DNA of 48,990 bases from Rhizobium sp. LC145 (GCF_001005825.1 NZ_LBHV01000019.1:1-48990), one strand, 5' to 3'. Counted from the first letter of the stretch, positions 1 to 7,160 are shown. Program-made: numbers and translations. The notes: generated by a model not told the origin, from the sequence alone.

Positions 1-3000
1 GGAACCGGGCATGCCCGGTTCCTTCATCCCACTCAACCCGACCACCGGCAAGCGGTACAAGGGCATCAACGCGATCCAGCTCATGGCCCAGGGCCATGCG
101 GACCCGCGCTGGATGACCTACAAGCAGGCGGCCGCCGCCGGCGCGCAGGTCCGGCGCGGCGAGAAAGGCTCGCCGATCCAGTATTGGAAGTTCAGCGAAG
201 AGCAAACCAAGATCGACGAGCAGACCGGCAAGCCGGTCCTCGATGCCAACGGCGATCCGGTCAAGGTGACGGTGCAGCTCGAACGCCCGCGCGTGTTCTT
301 CGCCACCGTGTTCAATGCGGAGCAGATCGACGGCCTGCCGCCGTTGGAGCGCAAGGAACAGACCTGGAACGCCGTCGAGCGGGCCGAGCACATCCTTGCG
401 GCGTCAGGTGCCACCATCCGCCACGGCGAGCACGACCGCGCGTTCTACCGGCCGTCCACGGACAGCATCCATCTGCCCGACAAAGGCCAGTTCCCGACCG
501 CCGACAACTACTATGCGACCGCGCTCCATGAGCTGGGTCACTGGACCGGCCACCCGTCGCGGCTGGACCGCGACCTGGCGCATCCCTTCGGGAGCGAGGG
601 GTACGCCAAGGAAGAGCTGCGCGCCGAGATTGCCAGCATGATCCTGGGCGACGAGCTGGGCATCGGCCACGACCCCGGCCAGCACGCGGCCTATGTCGGA
701 TCGTGGATCAAAGCGCTACAAGAGGACCCGCTAGAGATTTTCCGCGCGGCCGCCGACGCGGAGAAGATCCAGGATTTCGTCCTGGCGTTCGAGCAGAAGC
801 AAATTCAGGAACAAACGACCCAGCAGGCCATCGAGCCTGCGCAGGGGGCAACTATGGAGCAACAGCAAGACCAGGTAGCACGACCGGCCATCGCGCCGGC
901 CGACGAGCTGATCGCGCAGACCCTGCGCATGTACCGCGCCGGCGCGGAGCCGGCGGAAGGCAACCAATCGCTGGCCGCGCTGACCGAATCCACGCTGGGT
1001 TTCGAGCTACCCGCCGATTGGTCCGGCCGCGTCCAGGTCCAGGCCAACGTCGAGGTCGAGCACGACGGCGAACGGTTCGTGGAGCCGGCCGGCGACCGAG
1101 AGCCGGAGTTTTGGGGCGTCTACGCGCATCATGAGTCCGGCGGTCATCAGTGGCTTGCCGACTTCGCCGGTCCCGACGCGCAGACCAATGCCGAAGCGCT
1201 CGCCGACCGCCTGGCCGTGATCGACGCCTACGCGACGGCCAACGAGTACGAGCAGGCCGCGAAGTTCGCCCGCATCCATGAAGAGCGGGTTCGCCGCGAT
1301 CCCAACAGCACCGACGAGGACCGCGTTGCCGCCAAGGAGGCGCGCAAGGCCGCCGAAGGCACGGCCATGCTGCACGACGAGGACCTACAGCGCCGCATCG
1401 CCGACTACGAGCGCGAGCAGCAGGAAATGGCCCAGGCCATGAACGCGGCCGAGCAGCCGGCGGCCGCTCAGGCCCCAGCCAAGCCCGAGCGCGCCTACTT
1501 GAACGTGCCGTTCAAGGAGAAGGACGAGGTGAAGGCCCTTGGAGCGCGCTGGGACCGCCAGGAACGCGCCTGGTACGTTCCGGCAGGGGTTGACCCTGCC
1601 CCGTTCGCCAAATGGGCGCGTGAGGGCGCTACAGCGGCCGTAGAGGCCCGCGCCGAGGGCCAGGCCACCCAACCCACGGCCGAGCGCCGCAACGCGGGCC
1701 AGGAGCGCGTCTACCTGGCCGTGCCCTACGGCGAGCGCCAGGTTGCCAAGGCGGCCGGCGCGCAGTGGGACAAGGTGGCCAAGTCCTGGTATGCCGGCCC
1801 GAATGCCGACATGGGCAAGCTGCAACGCTGGCTGCCGGACAACGTGCCCACCCAGCAATCCCCGGCCGTCTCGCCGGAAGATGAGTTCGCCGAGGCCCTG
1901 AAAAGCATGGGCTGCGTCGTCACCCCCGGCGGCGGGCATCCCATCATGGATGGCAAGAAGCACCGCATCGAGACAGAGGGCGATAAGAAGGGCGAGAAAT
2001 CCGGCTTCTACGTCGGCCACTTGGACGGACACCCGGCCGGTTACATCAAGAACAACCGTACCGGCGTCGAAATGAAGTGGAAGGCCAAGGGCTACGCCCT
2101 GGACCCGGCCGAGAAGGCCAAGATGCAGGCCGAGGCGGCGGCCAAGCTGGCCGCGCGTGCGGAGGAACAAGAACGCCTGCACGAAGCTACGGCGCAGCGC
2201 ATCGGCCGTCAGGCGCAGGGCTTGGTTCCGATCACGGAACCGACGCCGTACCTGCGCGACAAGGGCCTACAGTTGCACGCCGGCGTCCTCACCGATCAGG
2301 AGGGCCAGAAAACCTACATCCCGGCCTACGACGCCGACGGCAAGCAATGGACCATGCAGTACATCCAGGAGGACGGCACCAAGCGCTTCGCCAAGGACAG
2401 CCGCAAGGAAGGATGCTTCCATGTTGTCGGCGGCATGGATGCCCTCGCGGCCGCGCCGGCGCTGGTGATCGGCGAGGGCTACGCCACCGCCGCCACCTTG
2501 GCCGAAGCGCTGGGGCACGCGACCGTCGCCGCGTTCGATTCCGGCAACCTACAGGCTGTTGCCGAGGCCCTGCACGCGAAGTTCCCGGACAAGCCTGTTG
2601 TGATCGCCGGCGACGACGACCGCCAGGTACAGATCACCCAGGGCGTGAATCCCGGCAGGACGAAGGCCCAGGAAGCCGCCAAAGCGGTCGGCGGCAAGGC
2701 CATCTTCCCGATCTTCGCGCCGGGCGAGAACGCCTATCCCAAAGAGTTGCCGCCGATCACCCCGGAGAGCTACCGCAACCACCTGCACGCTGAAAAGCGA
2801 CTCGCTGACGCGGCCGCCGGCAAGGTCCAGTTGAGCGAGGCCGACACGGCCAAGTTCAAGGAATCGCTGTTGGGTGATGACCAGCTCGCGGCGCTGGCGA
2901 ACATGAAGAAGCACACCGATTTCAACGACCTGGCCGAGCGCAGCAGCCTCGGCAAAGACGGGGTTGAACGCCAGGTGAGAAGTGCGGTCGGCAAGGTGCT

Positions 3001-3094
3001 TCTCGATGAGGGCCAGCGGCAGAAGGTGCAGCAGCTCAAGCAGCAAGACATCGAGCAGCAGGAACAGCGCCAACGGCGCGCGAGAACCTACTAA
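1..3094 (+). CDS. traC: TraC DNA primase (main part; start lies at 48801 across the circle)
   Basis: Conjugative primase that makes primers for the transferred strand in the recipient and is known in RP4 to be transferred itself. Joined with 48801-48892 the frame is continuous and gives 1061 residues, the length I recall for RK2 TraC1. Domains seen: an ArdC-like N-terminal domain with a metalloprotease-type HELGH at residues 207-211; two tandem WY-type repeats, each near a 'GARWD/GAQWD' motif (about residues 525-645); and a C-terminal Toprim-type primase domain with the EGYATA motif at about residue 856, known to be essential for IncP primase activity. The C-terminus is Gln-rich. It is the last large gene of the traJ-to-traC operon. 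Identification is firm. Confidence 0.96.
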   Translation, partial: EPGMPGSFIPLNPTTGKRYKGINAIQLMAQGHADPRWMTYKQAAAAGAQVRRGEKGSPIQYWKFSEEQTKIDEQTGKPVLDANGDPVKVTVQLERPRVFFATVFNAEQIDGLPPLERKEQTWNAVERAEHILAASGATIRHGEHDRAFYRPSTDSIHLPDKGQFPTADNYYATALHELGHWTGHPSRLDRDLAHPFGSEGYAKEELRAEIASMILGDELGIGHDPGQHAAYVGSWIKALQEDPLEIFRAAADAEKIQDFVLAFEQKQIQEQTTQQAIEPAQGATMEQQQDQVARPAIAPADELIAQTLRMYRAGAEPAEGNQSLAALTESTLGFELPADWSGRVQVQANVEVEHDGERFVEPAGDREPEFWGVYAHHESGGHQWLADFAGPDAQTNAEALADRLAVIDAYATANEYEQAAKFARIHEERVRRDPNSTDEDRVAAKEARKAAEGTAMLHDEDLQRRIADYEREQQEMAQAMNAAEQPAAAQAPAKPERAYLNVPFKEKDEVKALGARWDRQERAWYVPAGVDPAPFAKWAREGATAAVEARAEGQATQPTAERRNAGQERVYLAVPYGERQVAKAAGAQWDKVAKSWYAGPNADMGKLQRWLPDNVPTQQSPAVSPEDEFAEALKSMGCVVTPGGGHPIMDGKKHRIETEGDKKGEKSGFYVGHLDGHPAGYIKNNRTGVEMKWKAKGYALDPAEKAKMQAEAAAKLAARAEEQERLHEATAQRIGRQAQGLVPITEPTPYLRDKGLQLHAGVLTDQEGQKTYIPAYDADGKQWTMQYIQEDGTKRFAKDSRKEGCFHVVGGMDALAAAPALVIGEGYATAATLAEALGHATVAAFDSGNLQAVAEALHAKFPDKPVVIAGDDDRQVQITQGVNPGRTKAQEAAKAVGGKAIFPIFAPGENAYPKELPPITPESYRNHLHAEKRLADAAAGKVQLSEADTAKFKESLLGDDQLAALANMKKHTDFNDLAERSSLGKDGVERQVRSAVGKVLLDEGQRQKVQQLKQQDIEQQEQRQRRARTY
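854..3094 (+). CDS. traC: TraC2, shorter primase from an internal start
   Basis: The same reading frame contains an ATG at 854 preceded by a purine-rich GCAGGGGG stretch at 841-848. Starting there gives 746 residues, matching the short TraC2 form that I recall for RK2. This form lacks the ArdC-like domain but keeps the repeat and primase domains. The dual-start arrangement is established for IncP-1 plasmids; its use here is inferred from the conserved start position. Confidence 0.7.
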   Translation: MEQQQDQVARPAIAPADELIAQTLRMYRAGAEPAEGNQSLAALTESTLGFELPADWSGRVQVQANVEVEHDGERFVEPAGDREPEFWGVYAHHESGGHQWLADFAGPDAQTNAEALADRLAVIDAYATANEYEQAAKFARIHEERVRRDPNSTDEDRVAAKEARKAAEGTAMLHDEDLQRRIADYEREQQEMAQAMNAAEQPAAAQAPAKPERAYLNVPFKEKDEVKALGARWDRQERAWYVPAGVDPAPFAKWAREGATAAVEARAEGQATQPTAERRNAGQERVYLAVPYGERQVAKAAGAQWDKVAKSWYAGPNADMGKLQRWLPDNVPTQQSPAVSPEDEFAEALKSMGCVVTPGGGHPIMDGKKHRIETEGDKKGEKSGFYVGHLDGHPAGYIKNNRTGVEMKWKAKGYALDPAEKAKMQAEAAAKLAARAEEQERLHEATAQRIGRQAQGLVPITEPTPYLRDKGLQLHAGVLTDQEGQKTYIPAYDADGKQWTMQYIQEDGTKRFAKDSRKEGCFHVVGGMDALAAAPALVIGEGYATAATLAEALGHATVAAFDSGNLQAVAEALHAKFPDKPVVIAGDDDRQVQITQGVNPGRTKAQEAAKAVGGKAIFPIFAPGENAYPKELPPITPESYRNHLHAEKRLADAAAGKVQLSEADTAKFKESLLGDDQLAALANMKKHTDFNDLAERSSLGKDGVERQVRSAVGKVLLDEGQRQKVQQLKQQDIEQQEQRQRRARTY

Positions 3095-3109
3095 GGAGAA
3101 CCGGAGCGT

Positions 3110-3535
3110 ATGAACAAAGTACAGATCGGGGCACCGCGTACAGCGGCAAGCCCTGGCGAGGGTAGCGTCAAGATCGCCGTCATGAACGGCAGCCGTCAGG
3201 TGAACCAGGTAGTGAATGGTGAATGGTTGACGACGAAGGTGTTGCCCGAGGCTGGTCTACCGAAAGGCATCTACCAGTTGAGCAATGCGAAGGACGCGAG
3301 CAAGAACGTCCATCCGCATAAGCACGTCGGTCAGGTCCTGCACGACGATGGCCGCAACGTCTATCAGCTCAGCGAAGGCGGAATCGTGAAGCACAATCGG
3401 GGCATCTTCGAGAAGCCGCCGGTTGTCGGGCAGAACTACGAAATCGCCTACAGCCGAGGCCAGGGCAAGGTCATCGGCGAGGTGTCCCAGGAACAGGCGG
3501 CCAAGGCCGAGCAGAAACGCTCGCGCTCGATCTAG
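3110..3535 (+). CDS. traB: KfrB-like domain protein downstream of traC (TraB position)
   Basis: 141-residue basic protein starting 15 bp after the traC stop, with GGAGAACCGGAGCG upstream. Its centre and end resemble the kfrB product at 37544. Both have a short N-terminal beta-rich part, then 'G.(I/V)YQ/YN', 'DDGRNVYQ' against 'DSGTIYQ', and a late 'F.K.P..G....I.Y...GK' pattern. No enzyme motif is visible. By position, last in the Tra1 operon, it corresponds to traB of RK2, whose function is not well established. The symbol is given by position and length. A transcription terminator follows at 3558-3581. Confidence 0.6.
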   Translation: MNKVQIGAPRTAASPGEGSVKIAVMNGSRQVNQVVNGEWLTTKVLPEAGLPKGIYQLSNAKDASKNVHPHKHVGQVLHDDGRNVYQLSEGGIVKHNRGIFEKPPVVGQNYEIAYSRGQGKVIGEVSQEQAAKAEQKRSRSI

Positions 3536-3557
3536 GAGGCATATGTAGCAATAGAAA

Positions 3558-3581
3558 AGCCGGGCAATGCCCGGCTTTTTT
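3558..3581. terminator. Rho-independent terminator after the tra operon
   Basis: Perfect 8-bp stem AGCCGGGC/GCCCGGCT with a 3-nt loop and then six Ts. An A-run precedes the stem, so it can act on both strands. It separates the rightward tra genes from the leftward toxin-antitoxin pair. Confidence 0.85.
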
Positions 3582-3595
3582 GTGCGCACTTAAGT

Positions 3596-3608
3596 TTTAG
3601 CGGCTGAA
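3596..3608. promoter_or_regulatory. Degenerate KorB operator
   Basis: TTTAGCGGCTGAA differs at one position from the KorB consensus TTTAGCSGCTAAA. It lies just 3' of the toxin gene, not at an obvious promoter, so a role in KorB loading or partition is more likely than repression. Confidence 0.55.
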
Positions 3609-3610
3609 AT

Positions 3611-3904
3611 TCAACCGGCGTCATCTTCCGGCGGCCACTGCTGCGCAGCGTGGAGAACACGCAAGATGCGCACGGTAAAAGGGTCTTCCGTGTACACGAC
3701 GATATAGTTTGCCCGCACGACCATTTCCCGCGTGCCCTCGATCCGGCCAGGCCGGTAGAGCCTCGGATGCTCTGGCAGCTTCGCCGCTTTGGCTTCGATA
3801 TCGTCTTTCAGCCTTTGTGCGGCGTCGGGGTTGTCGTCAGATATGTAATCGACAATCGCCAGCAGATCGGCGCGAGCTGGTTGCGACCATTCAAGCTCTG
3901 GCAC
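3611..3904 (-). CDS. RelE/ParE-superfamily toxin
   Basis: 97 residues, the usual length of this toxin superfamily. The N-terminal helix pattern 'W...A..DL..I..YI..D.P..A..L...I' and the later 'R..R.G....TRE.VV..NYIVVY', then 'V.ILRVLHA.Q.WP', are typical of RelE/ParE folds. Members act either as ribosome-dependent mRNA interferases or as gyrase inhibitors, and sequence alone does not decide which. The start overlaps the end of the antitoxin gene by 14 bp, so the two are translationally coupled. The pair occupies the position of parDE next to parCBA in RK2. It probably gives post-segregational killing. Confidence 0.88.
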   Translation of the reverse strand: MPELEWSQPARADLLAIVDYISDDNPDAAQRLKDDIEAKAAKLPEHPRLYRPGRIEGTREMVVRANYIVVYTEDPFTVRILRVLHAAQQWPPEDDAG

Positions 3905-4190
3905 GGCGCTTCCTATCGATCAGGGCTTGCGCCTCGTCCATGACCTGCTGATGCGGCACGCCTGGCCGGGTGTCGGCCAGCGCTTCGCGCACCTTGGCAC
4001 GGAACCATGCGTCATGGGCTTCCGGGTCAGTGGTCAGGCCGGCCGGCAAGCCGCCTTCCTTCGATACGCGGGTTAGGAAGATGCGCACGGCATCCGATAC
4101 GGACAGGCCGAAGTTGGCGAGCTTTTCGGTCGCGTCGGCCTTGAGCTTGTCGTCTACACGGATGTGCAGCATGGATGTTTGAGCGGCCAT
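3891..4190 (-). CDS. RelB/DinJ-family antitoxin
   Basis: 99 residues from the ATG at 4190. The N-terminus has a ribbon-helix-helix pattern ('MLHIRVDD.LK..A...L..FGL..SDAVRIFL.R'), which in this family makes an autoregulatory DNA-binding dimer. The C-terminal half, ending in a basic tail, would wrap the toxin. An upstream ATG at 4196 lies only 2-3 nt after GGAG, so 4190 (about 8 nt spacing) is preferred. It is first in the operon and is followed by the toxin with a 14-bp overlap. A perfect palindrome at 4228-4247 is the likely operator. Confidence 0.88.
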   Translation of the reverse strand: MAAQTSMLHIRVDDKLKADATEKLANFGLSVSDAVRIFLTRVSKEGGLPAGLTTDPEAHDAWFRAKVREALADTRPGVPHQQVMDEAQALIDRKRRARA

Positions 4191-4227
4191 CGTCATTTCT
4201 CCTGGTGTTGATCTTGCCCCCTATTAT

Positions 4228-4247
4228 GTATCTCAATCGAGATACAT
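4228..4247. promoter_or_regulatory. Inverted repeat, probable antitoxin operator
   Basis: TGTATCTC-AATC-GAGATACA, perfect 8-bp arms with a 4-nt spacer, 38 bp upstream of the antitoxin start. RelB-type ribbon-helix-helix proteins bind such palindromes at their own promoters. The binding itself is inferred. Confidence 0.6.
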
Positions 4248-4284
4248 TCAAGGGCCGACTACCCTACCCTGGCCCATTAAAGCC

Positions 4285-4370
4285 AGAAAAATGCGCTAGG
4301 CGCATTTAAGTCGTGCGTTGTTATTTTGAGCCATGTGCAATAGACTAGGCGCAAATGGGTATACCCAATT
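4285..4370. other. Putative multimer-resolution (res) site and par promoter region
   Basis: The sequence between the divergent toxin-antitoxin and parCBA-like operons holds two copies of CTAGGCGCA (4296-4304 and 4345-4353). The first is inside the inverted repeat AAATGCG-CTAGG-CGCATTT (4289-4307). A perfect 12-bp palindrome, TGGGTATACCCA, lies at 4356-4367. In RK2 the ParA recombination site lies in the equivalent intergenic DNA, so this is the best candidate for the resolvase subsites and for autoregulation. No experimental boundary can be given. Confidence 0.5.
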
Positions 4371-4395
4371 TGACCAAGTGAGAAGGAGACGCGCT

Positions 4396-4590
4396 ATGCA
4401 GCAGCCAGGGGCCGACGCCGCGAGCTGGGTTTTGTTGGATTGGACGGGCACCGCGCCGCGCGAGGCCGGCCGGTTCGCCAAGTGGAACGATGCCGATGCC
4501 GCCGCGCAGCAGCTCGACGGCAAGACCAGCATCGAGGATTCGCGCACGTGGGACCGGATCAAGGCTTCCGGTAAGCGGAGCGTCGCATGA
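4396..4590 (+). CDS. Small protein, first gene of the parCBA-like operon
   Basis: 64 residues from the ATG at 4396, preceded by GAGAAGGAGAC, a good ribosome-binding site. Its stop overlaps the parB start (ATGA). It contains 'W.LLDWTG....EAGRF.KW.DAD.AA..LDGK', a compact W/D-rich sequence with no motif I recognise. By position it corresponds to parC of RK2, but it seems shorter than I remember for ParC and I cannot show homology. Translational coupling supports a real gene. Function unknown. Confidence 0.65.
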   Translation: MQQPGADAASWVLLDWTGTAPREAGRFAKWNDADAAAQQLDGKTSIEDSRTWDRIKASGKRSVA

Positions 4591-5108
4591 AGGCACGATT
4601 CAGAGCGGCCGCGCTGGCAATCCTCCTGGTCGTGGCTGGCCCGGCTGCGGCCGAGCTGCGCGGCGAGGTCGTGCGCATCATCGACGGCGACACCATCGAC
4701 GTGCTGGTAGACAAGCGGCCGGTGCGCGTGCGCCTGGTGGACATTGACGCGCCAGAGAAGCGGCAAGCCTTCGGCGAACGTGCGCGCCAGGCGCTGGCCG
4801 GCATGGTGTTCCGCCGGGCCGTCCTGGTCGACGAGAAGGACACCGACCGCTACGGCCGCACGCTGGGCATCGTGTGGGTCAACGTCGAGCTGCCCGGCCG
4901 GCCACCGCACCCGCGCAACGTCAACGCCTCGATGGTTCACCAGGGCATGGCCTGGGCCTACCGCTTCCACGGCCGCGCGAGCGATCCTGAAATGCTGCGG
5001 CTCGAACAGGAGGCGCGAGGCAAGCGCGCCGGCCTATGGTCCGATCCGCACGCCGTCGAGCCGTGGAAATGGCGACGCGAGAGCAACAACCGGAGGGACG
5101 AAGGTTGA
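4587..5108 (+). CDS. parB: ParB, secreted staphylococcal-type nuclease
   Basis: 173 residues. An N-terminal signal peptide (about 1-23, cleaved after '..AGPAAA') is followed by a thermonuclease/SNase fold: 'IIDGDTIDVLVD', 'VRVRLVDIDAPE', 'DRYGRTLG' and 'GMAWAYRF'. These include the Asp, Arg and Glu positions that bind calcium and catalyse phosphodiester cleavage in the family. RK2 ParB, about 177 residues, is the direct counterpart and was shown to be a nuclease. It lies between the small first gene (4-bp overlap) and parA, whose ATG lies 40 bp inside the parB end in another frame. Its contribution to stability is unclear even in RK2. Confidence 0.92.
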   Translation: MKARFRAAALAILLVVAGPAAAELRGEVVRIIDGDTIDVLVDKRPVRVRLVDIDAPEKRQAFGERARQALAGMVFRRAVLVDEKDTDRYGRTLGIVWVNVELPGRPPHPRNVNASMVHQGMAWAYRFHGRASDPEMLRLEQEARGKRAGLWSDPHAVEPWKWRRESNNRRDEG

Positions 5109-5728
5109 AGGTCGCCCGCATCTACCTGCGCGCCAGTACGGACGAGCAGAACCTTGAACGCCAGGAGAGCCTTGTAGCGGCCACGCGGGCCGCCGGGTAC
5201 TACGTCGCCGGCATCTACCGCGAGAAGGCGTCCGGCGCACGCGCCGACCGGCCCGAGCTGCTGCGCATGATCGCGGACCTGCAACCTGGTGAAGTCGTTG
5301 TTGCGGAGAAGATCGACCGCATCAGCCGCTTGCCGCTGGCCGAGGCCGAACGCCTGGTTGCGTCGATCCGGGCCAAAGGGGCCAAGCTGGCCGTGCCTGG
5401 CGTGGTGGACCTGTCGGAGCTGGCCGCCGAGGCGAACGGAGTGGCGAAAATCGTCCTGGAATCCGTCCAGGACATGCTTTTGAAGCTCGCCTTGCAGATG
5501 GCCCGCGACGACTACGAGGATCGGCGCGAGCGTCAACGTCAGGGCGTCCAGTTGGCGAAGGCCGCCGGCCGCTACACCGGCCGCAAACGTGACGCCGGCA
5601 TGCACGACCGAATTATCACGCTTCGCTCCGGCGGATCGAGCATTGCCAAGACGGCCAAGCTGGTCGGATGCAGCCCGAGCCAGGTCAAACGAGTGTGGGC
5701 GGCCTGGAACGCGCAGCAGCAAAAATAA
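5069..5728 (+). CDS. parA: ParA, serine resolvase
   Basis: Small serine recombinase that resolves plasmid multimers. From the ATG at 5069 it is 219 residues, which I recall as the RK2 ParA length; a TTG at 5105 is a weaker alternative. Catalytic region: 'ARIYLRASTDEQNLERQ' with Arg21-x-Ser23, the nucleophile. 'EKIDRISRL' and the long E-helix follow. The C-terminus has a helix-turn-helix ('SSIAKTAKLVGCSPSQVKRVWAAW'). The gene starts inside the end of parB, so it is coupled to it. The probable target is the repeat region at 4285-4370. A bidirectional terminator follows. Confidence 0.95.
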   Translation: MATREQQPEGRRLKVARIYLRASTDEQNLERQESLVAATRAAGYYVAGIYREKASGARADRPELLRMIADLQPGEVVVAEKIDRISRLPLAEAERLVASIRAKGAKLAVPGVVDLSELAAEANGVAKIVLESVQDMLLKLALQMARDDYEDRRERQRQGVQLAKAAGRYTGRKRDAGMHDRIITLRSGGSSIAKTAKLVGCSPSQVKRVWAAWNAQQQK

Positions 5729-5752
5729 AGCCGGGCAGTGCCCGGCTTTTCT
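5728..5752. terminator. Bidirectional terminator between parA and the trb-distal genes
   Basis: Stem AAGCCGGGC/GCCCGGCTT with loop AGT, preceded by As and followed by TTCTT. It sits between convergent genes and overlaps the 3' end of the leftward gene. Confidence 0.8.
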
Positions 5753-6405
5753 TACCTTTTCGCGTCTCGCAGAGCCGCTGCGAGCGCCCTACCTAGATCC
5801 TCGCTTTCCCCTTCGGTGTAGTCCGGCCAGGGCACGAAGGGCGCGGATGCGAACCTGTTGAGCATGTAGACCTTCGGGCAGCGGTAGACCACCGGCGAGG
5901 ACGCCTTTTCATCCCACCGGGCCAGGATCACGTCAGCATCGCAGTGCATGTCCTTCACCTGGTCGCGGAAGAAGCCGAAAGCCACCATGCCGCTATGTTC
6001 GTCGAGGAACGCCAGTTGCTTCGCGCTGGCGATCGCGCCGACGCCGCCGGCCAGAACCGAGGCCATCACCCAGCCGACGAACCAGAAACTGGCATTCCTG
6101 CGGTTGACCACGGCCCGCGCGGCCGCGATCAGCACAACGGCCAAGCTGCCCACCAGTGCCATGACGACCGTGATCCGGCCGTTGTGGAAAGCGATGGGCT
6201 TACCGGCGTCCGCCTGCATCGCGTCGTAAATGCTCGACCCGATGGGCGCGCACATCAGCACGACCGGCAGCAGCACCAGGAACAGCGTCCGCGTCCATTG
6301 CGCGACTGCCTTGCGGTGTTCGCCGGCGGCAAGTGCCTCCATCATCGGCGTGAAGCCCAACAGGGCAACCGCAGCCGCCAGGCCGGCAATGATGCCGCAG
6401 GCCAT
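5752..6405 (-). CDS. Predicted inner-membrane protein at the end of the trb cluster
   Basis: Probable start ATG at 6405 (217 residues), about 11 nt after AGGAGG. ATGs at 6414 and 6418 are too close to that site. About four hydrophobic segments are visible: near the N-terminus ('GIIAGLAAAVALLGF'), 'TLFLVLLPVVLMC', 'VVMALVGSLAVVLIAAA' and 'FWFVGWVMASVLAGGVGAIA'. A soluble C-terminal half with paired Cys and a charged tail follows. I recognise no family. It is the last gene of the leftward trb-associated set, ends at the par terminator, and may be co-transcribed with the trb genes. Function unknown. Confidence 0.7.
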   Translation of the reverse strand: MACGIIAGLAAAVALLGFTPMMEALAAGEHRKAVAQWTRTLFLVLLPVVLMCAPIGSSIYDAMQADAGKPIAFHNGRITVVMALVGSLAVVLIAAARAVVNRRNASFWFVGWVMASVLAGGVGAIASAKQLAFLDEHSGMVAFGFFRDQVKDMHCDADVILARWDEKASSPVVYRCPKVYMLNRFASAPFVPWPDYTEGESEDLGRALAAALRDAKR

Positions 6406-6449
6406 TACATACATACATCCTCCCTAATGCGCGTTGCGCATGGTTTTAG

Positions 6450-7145
6450 TTAGAGTCCGCGGCCTTTGCGCGGGCCGCTTCGGCCGGAGCGCGGCTGCAC
6501 CTTGGGGGCCGGCCGCGCGGCCGCCGCCGGCGCGTGCCGGGCCGGTGTGGCGACCTGCGGAGCCTGGCGTTGGGCCTGCGCGAACAGTTCCGAGAACGAC
6601 AGCGGCGTGGGATCGAGGCCGCAAACCTTGTTCAGCAGCTCGGCCGACTCCCGGCCGTGGACCTGGATCGGAAACGACGGAGCCTTGTTCGCAATCAGCC
6701 AGAACGAGCGCGTGACCCCGTTGCTGAAACCAATGTCCACCCGGTCGCGCTCCTGGTGCGCGCCGGCGAAGGCCAGCGGCACAGGATTCTCCCTGCCGTG
6801 CGCGAAGCCCTGGACGGCGTGCTTGAACTTGTAGTCCTGCGGCATTTCCGAGCGCAGCAGGCAGTTGTCCGACCGCGTTTCGCGGCCCGTCGAGCTGCTG
6901 CGCAGCCAGGCCCGATAGAACGCTTCGGTGTCCACCCGGACCACGAACATTTCATCGTTGATCGCGCCAGGCTTGGCCGACATGAAGCGGTCGGCCTGGC
7001 CGGGCACTGGCACGCGCCAAACGGCCTCGCGTGCATCAACCTGGACCAGTTCCGCCGGAGCCGGCCGGGGCCGGCTCACCACGGACGCATCCAGTTCCTT
7101 CAGCTCGCGGCGACGAGCAAGGAAGCCCTTCAACCGTGTCAGCAT
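6450..7145 (-). CDS. Hypothetical protein with a basic Ala/Pro/Arg-rich tail
   Basis: 231 residues from ATG 7145, with GGGAGGGCGG upstream. The N-terminus is basic ('FLARRRELKEL'). The centre is a mixed alpha/beta soluble domain with several Trp and Arg ('AVWRVPVPGQADRFM', 'GFSNGVTRSFWLIAN'). The last 45 residues are low-complexity Ala/Pro, ending in Arg/Gly/Lys. No signal peptide or membrane segment. The tail could bind nucleic acid or an acidic partner. It starts 15 bp after the lipoprotein gene, so they are likely co-transcribed. I do not recognise it; it takes the place of the 'upf30.5-31.0' genes downstream of trbP in RK2. Confidence 0.7.
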   Translation of the reverse strand: MLTRLKGFLARRRELKELDASVVSRPRPAPAELVQVDAREAVWRVPVPGQADRFMSAKPGAINDEMFVVRVDTEAFYRAWLRSSSTGRETRSDNCLLRSEMPQDYKFKHAVQGFAHGRENPVPLAFAGAHQERDRVDIGFSNGVTRSFWLIANKAPSFPIQVHGRESAELLNKVCGLDPTPLSFSELFAQAQRQAPQVATPARHAPAAAARPAPKVQPRSGRSGPRKGRGL

Positions 7146-7160
7146 TCCGCCGCCCTCCCC

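Noticed and set aside
1385..2182. 265-residue minus-strand frame opposite traC
   Set aside because: Shadow frame of GC-rich traC codons. No ribosome-binding site and Leu/Arg/Gly-rich composition typical of antisense frames.
3110..3535. FiwA (IncW fertility inhibition) assignment
   Set aside because: Considered by location after traC, but the sequence resembles the KfrB-type domain and I could not see reasons for FiwA.
5069..5728. Transposon resolvase marking a Tn element
   Set aside because: The resolvase is in the parCBA-like operon without a transposase or terminal inverted repeats; it is the plasmid's own multimer resolution enzyme.
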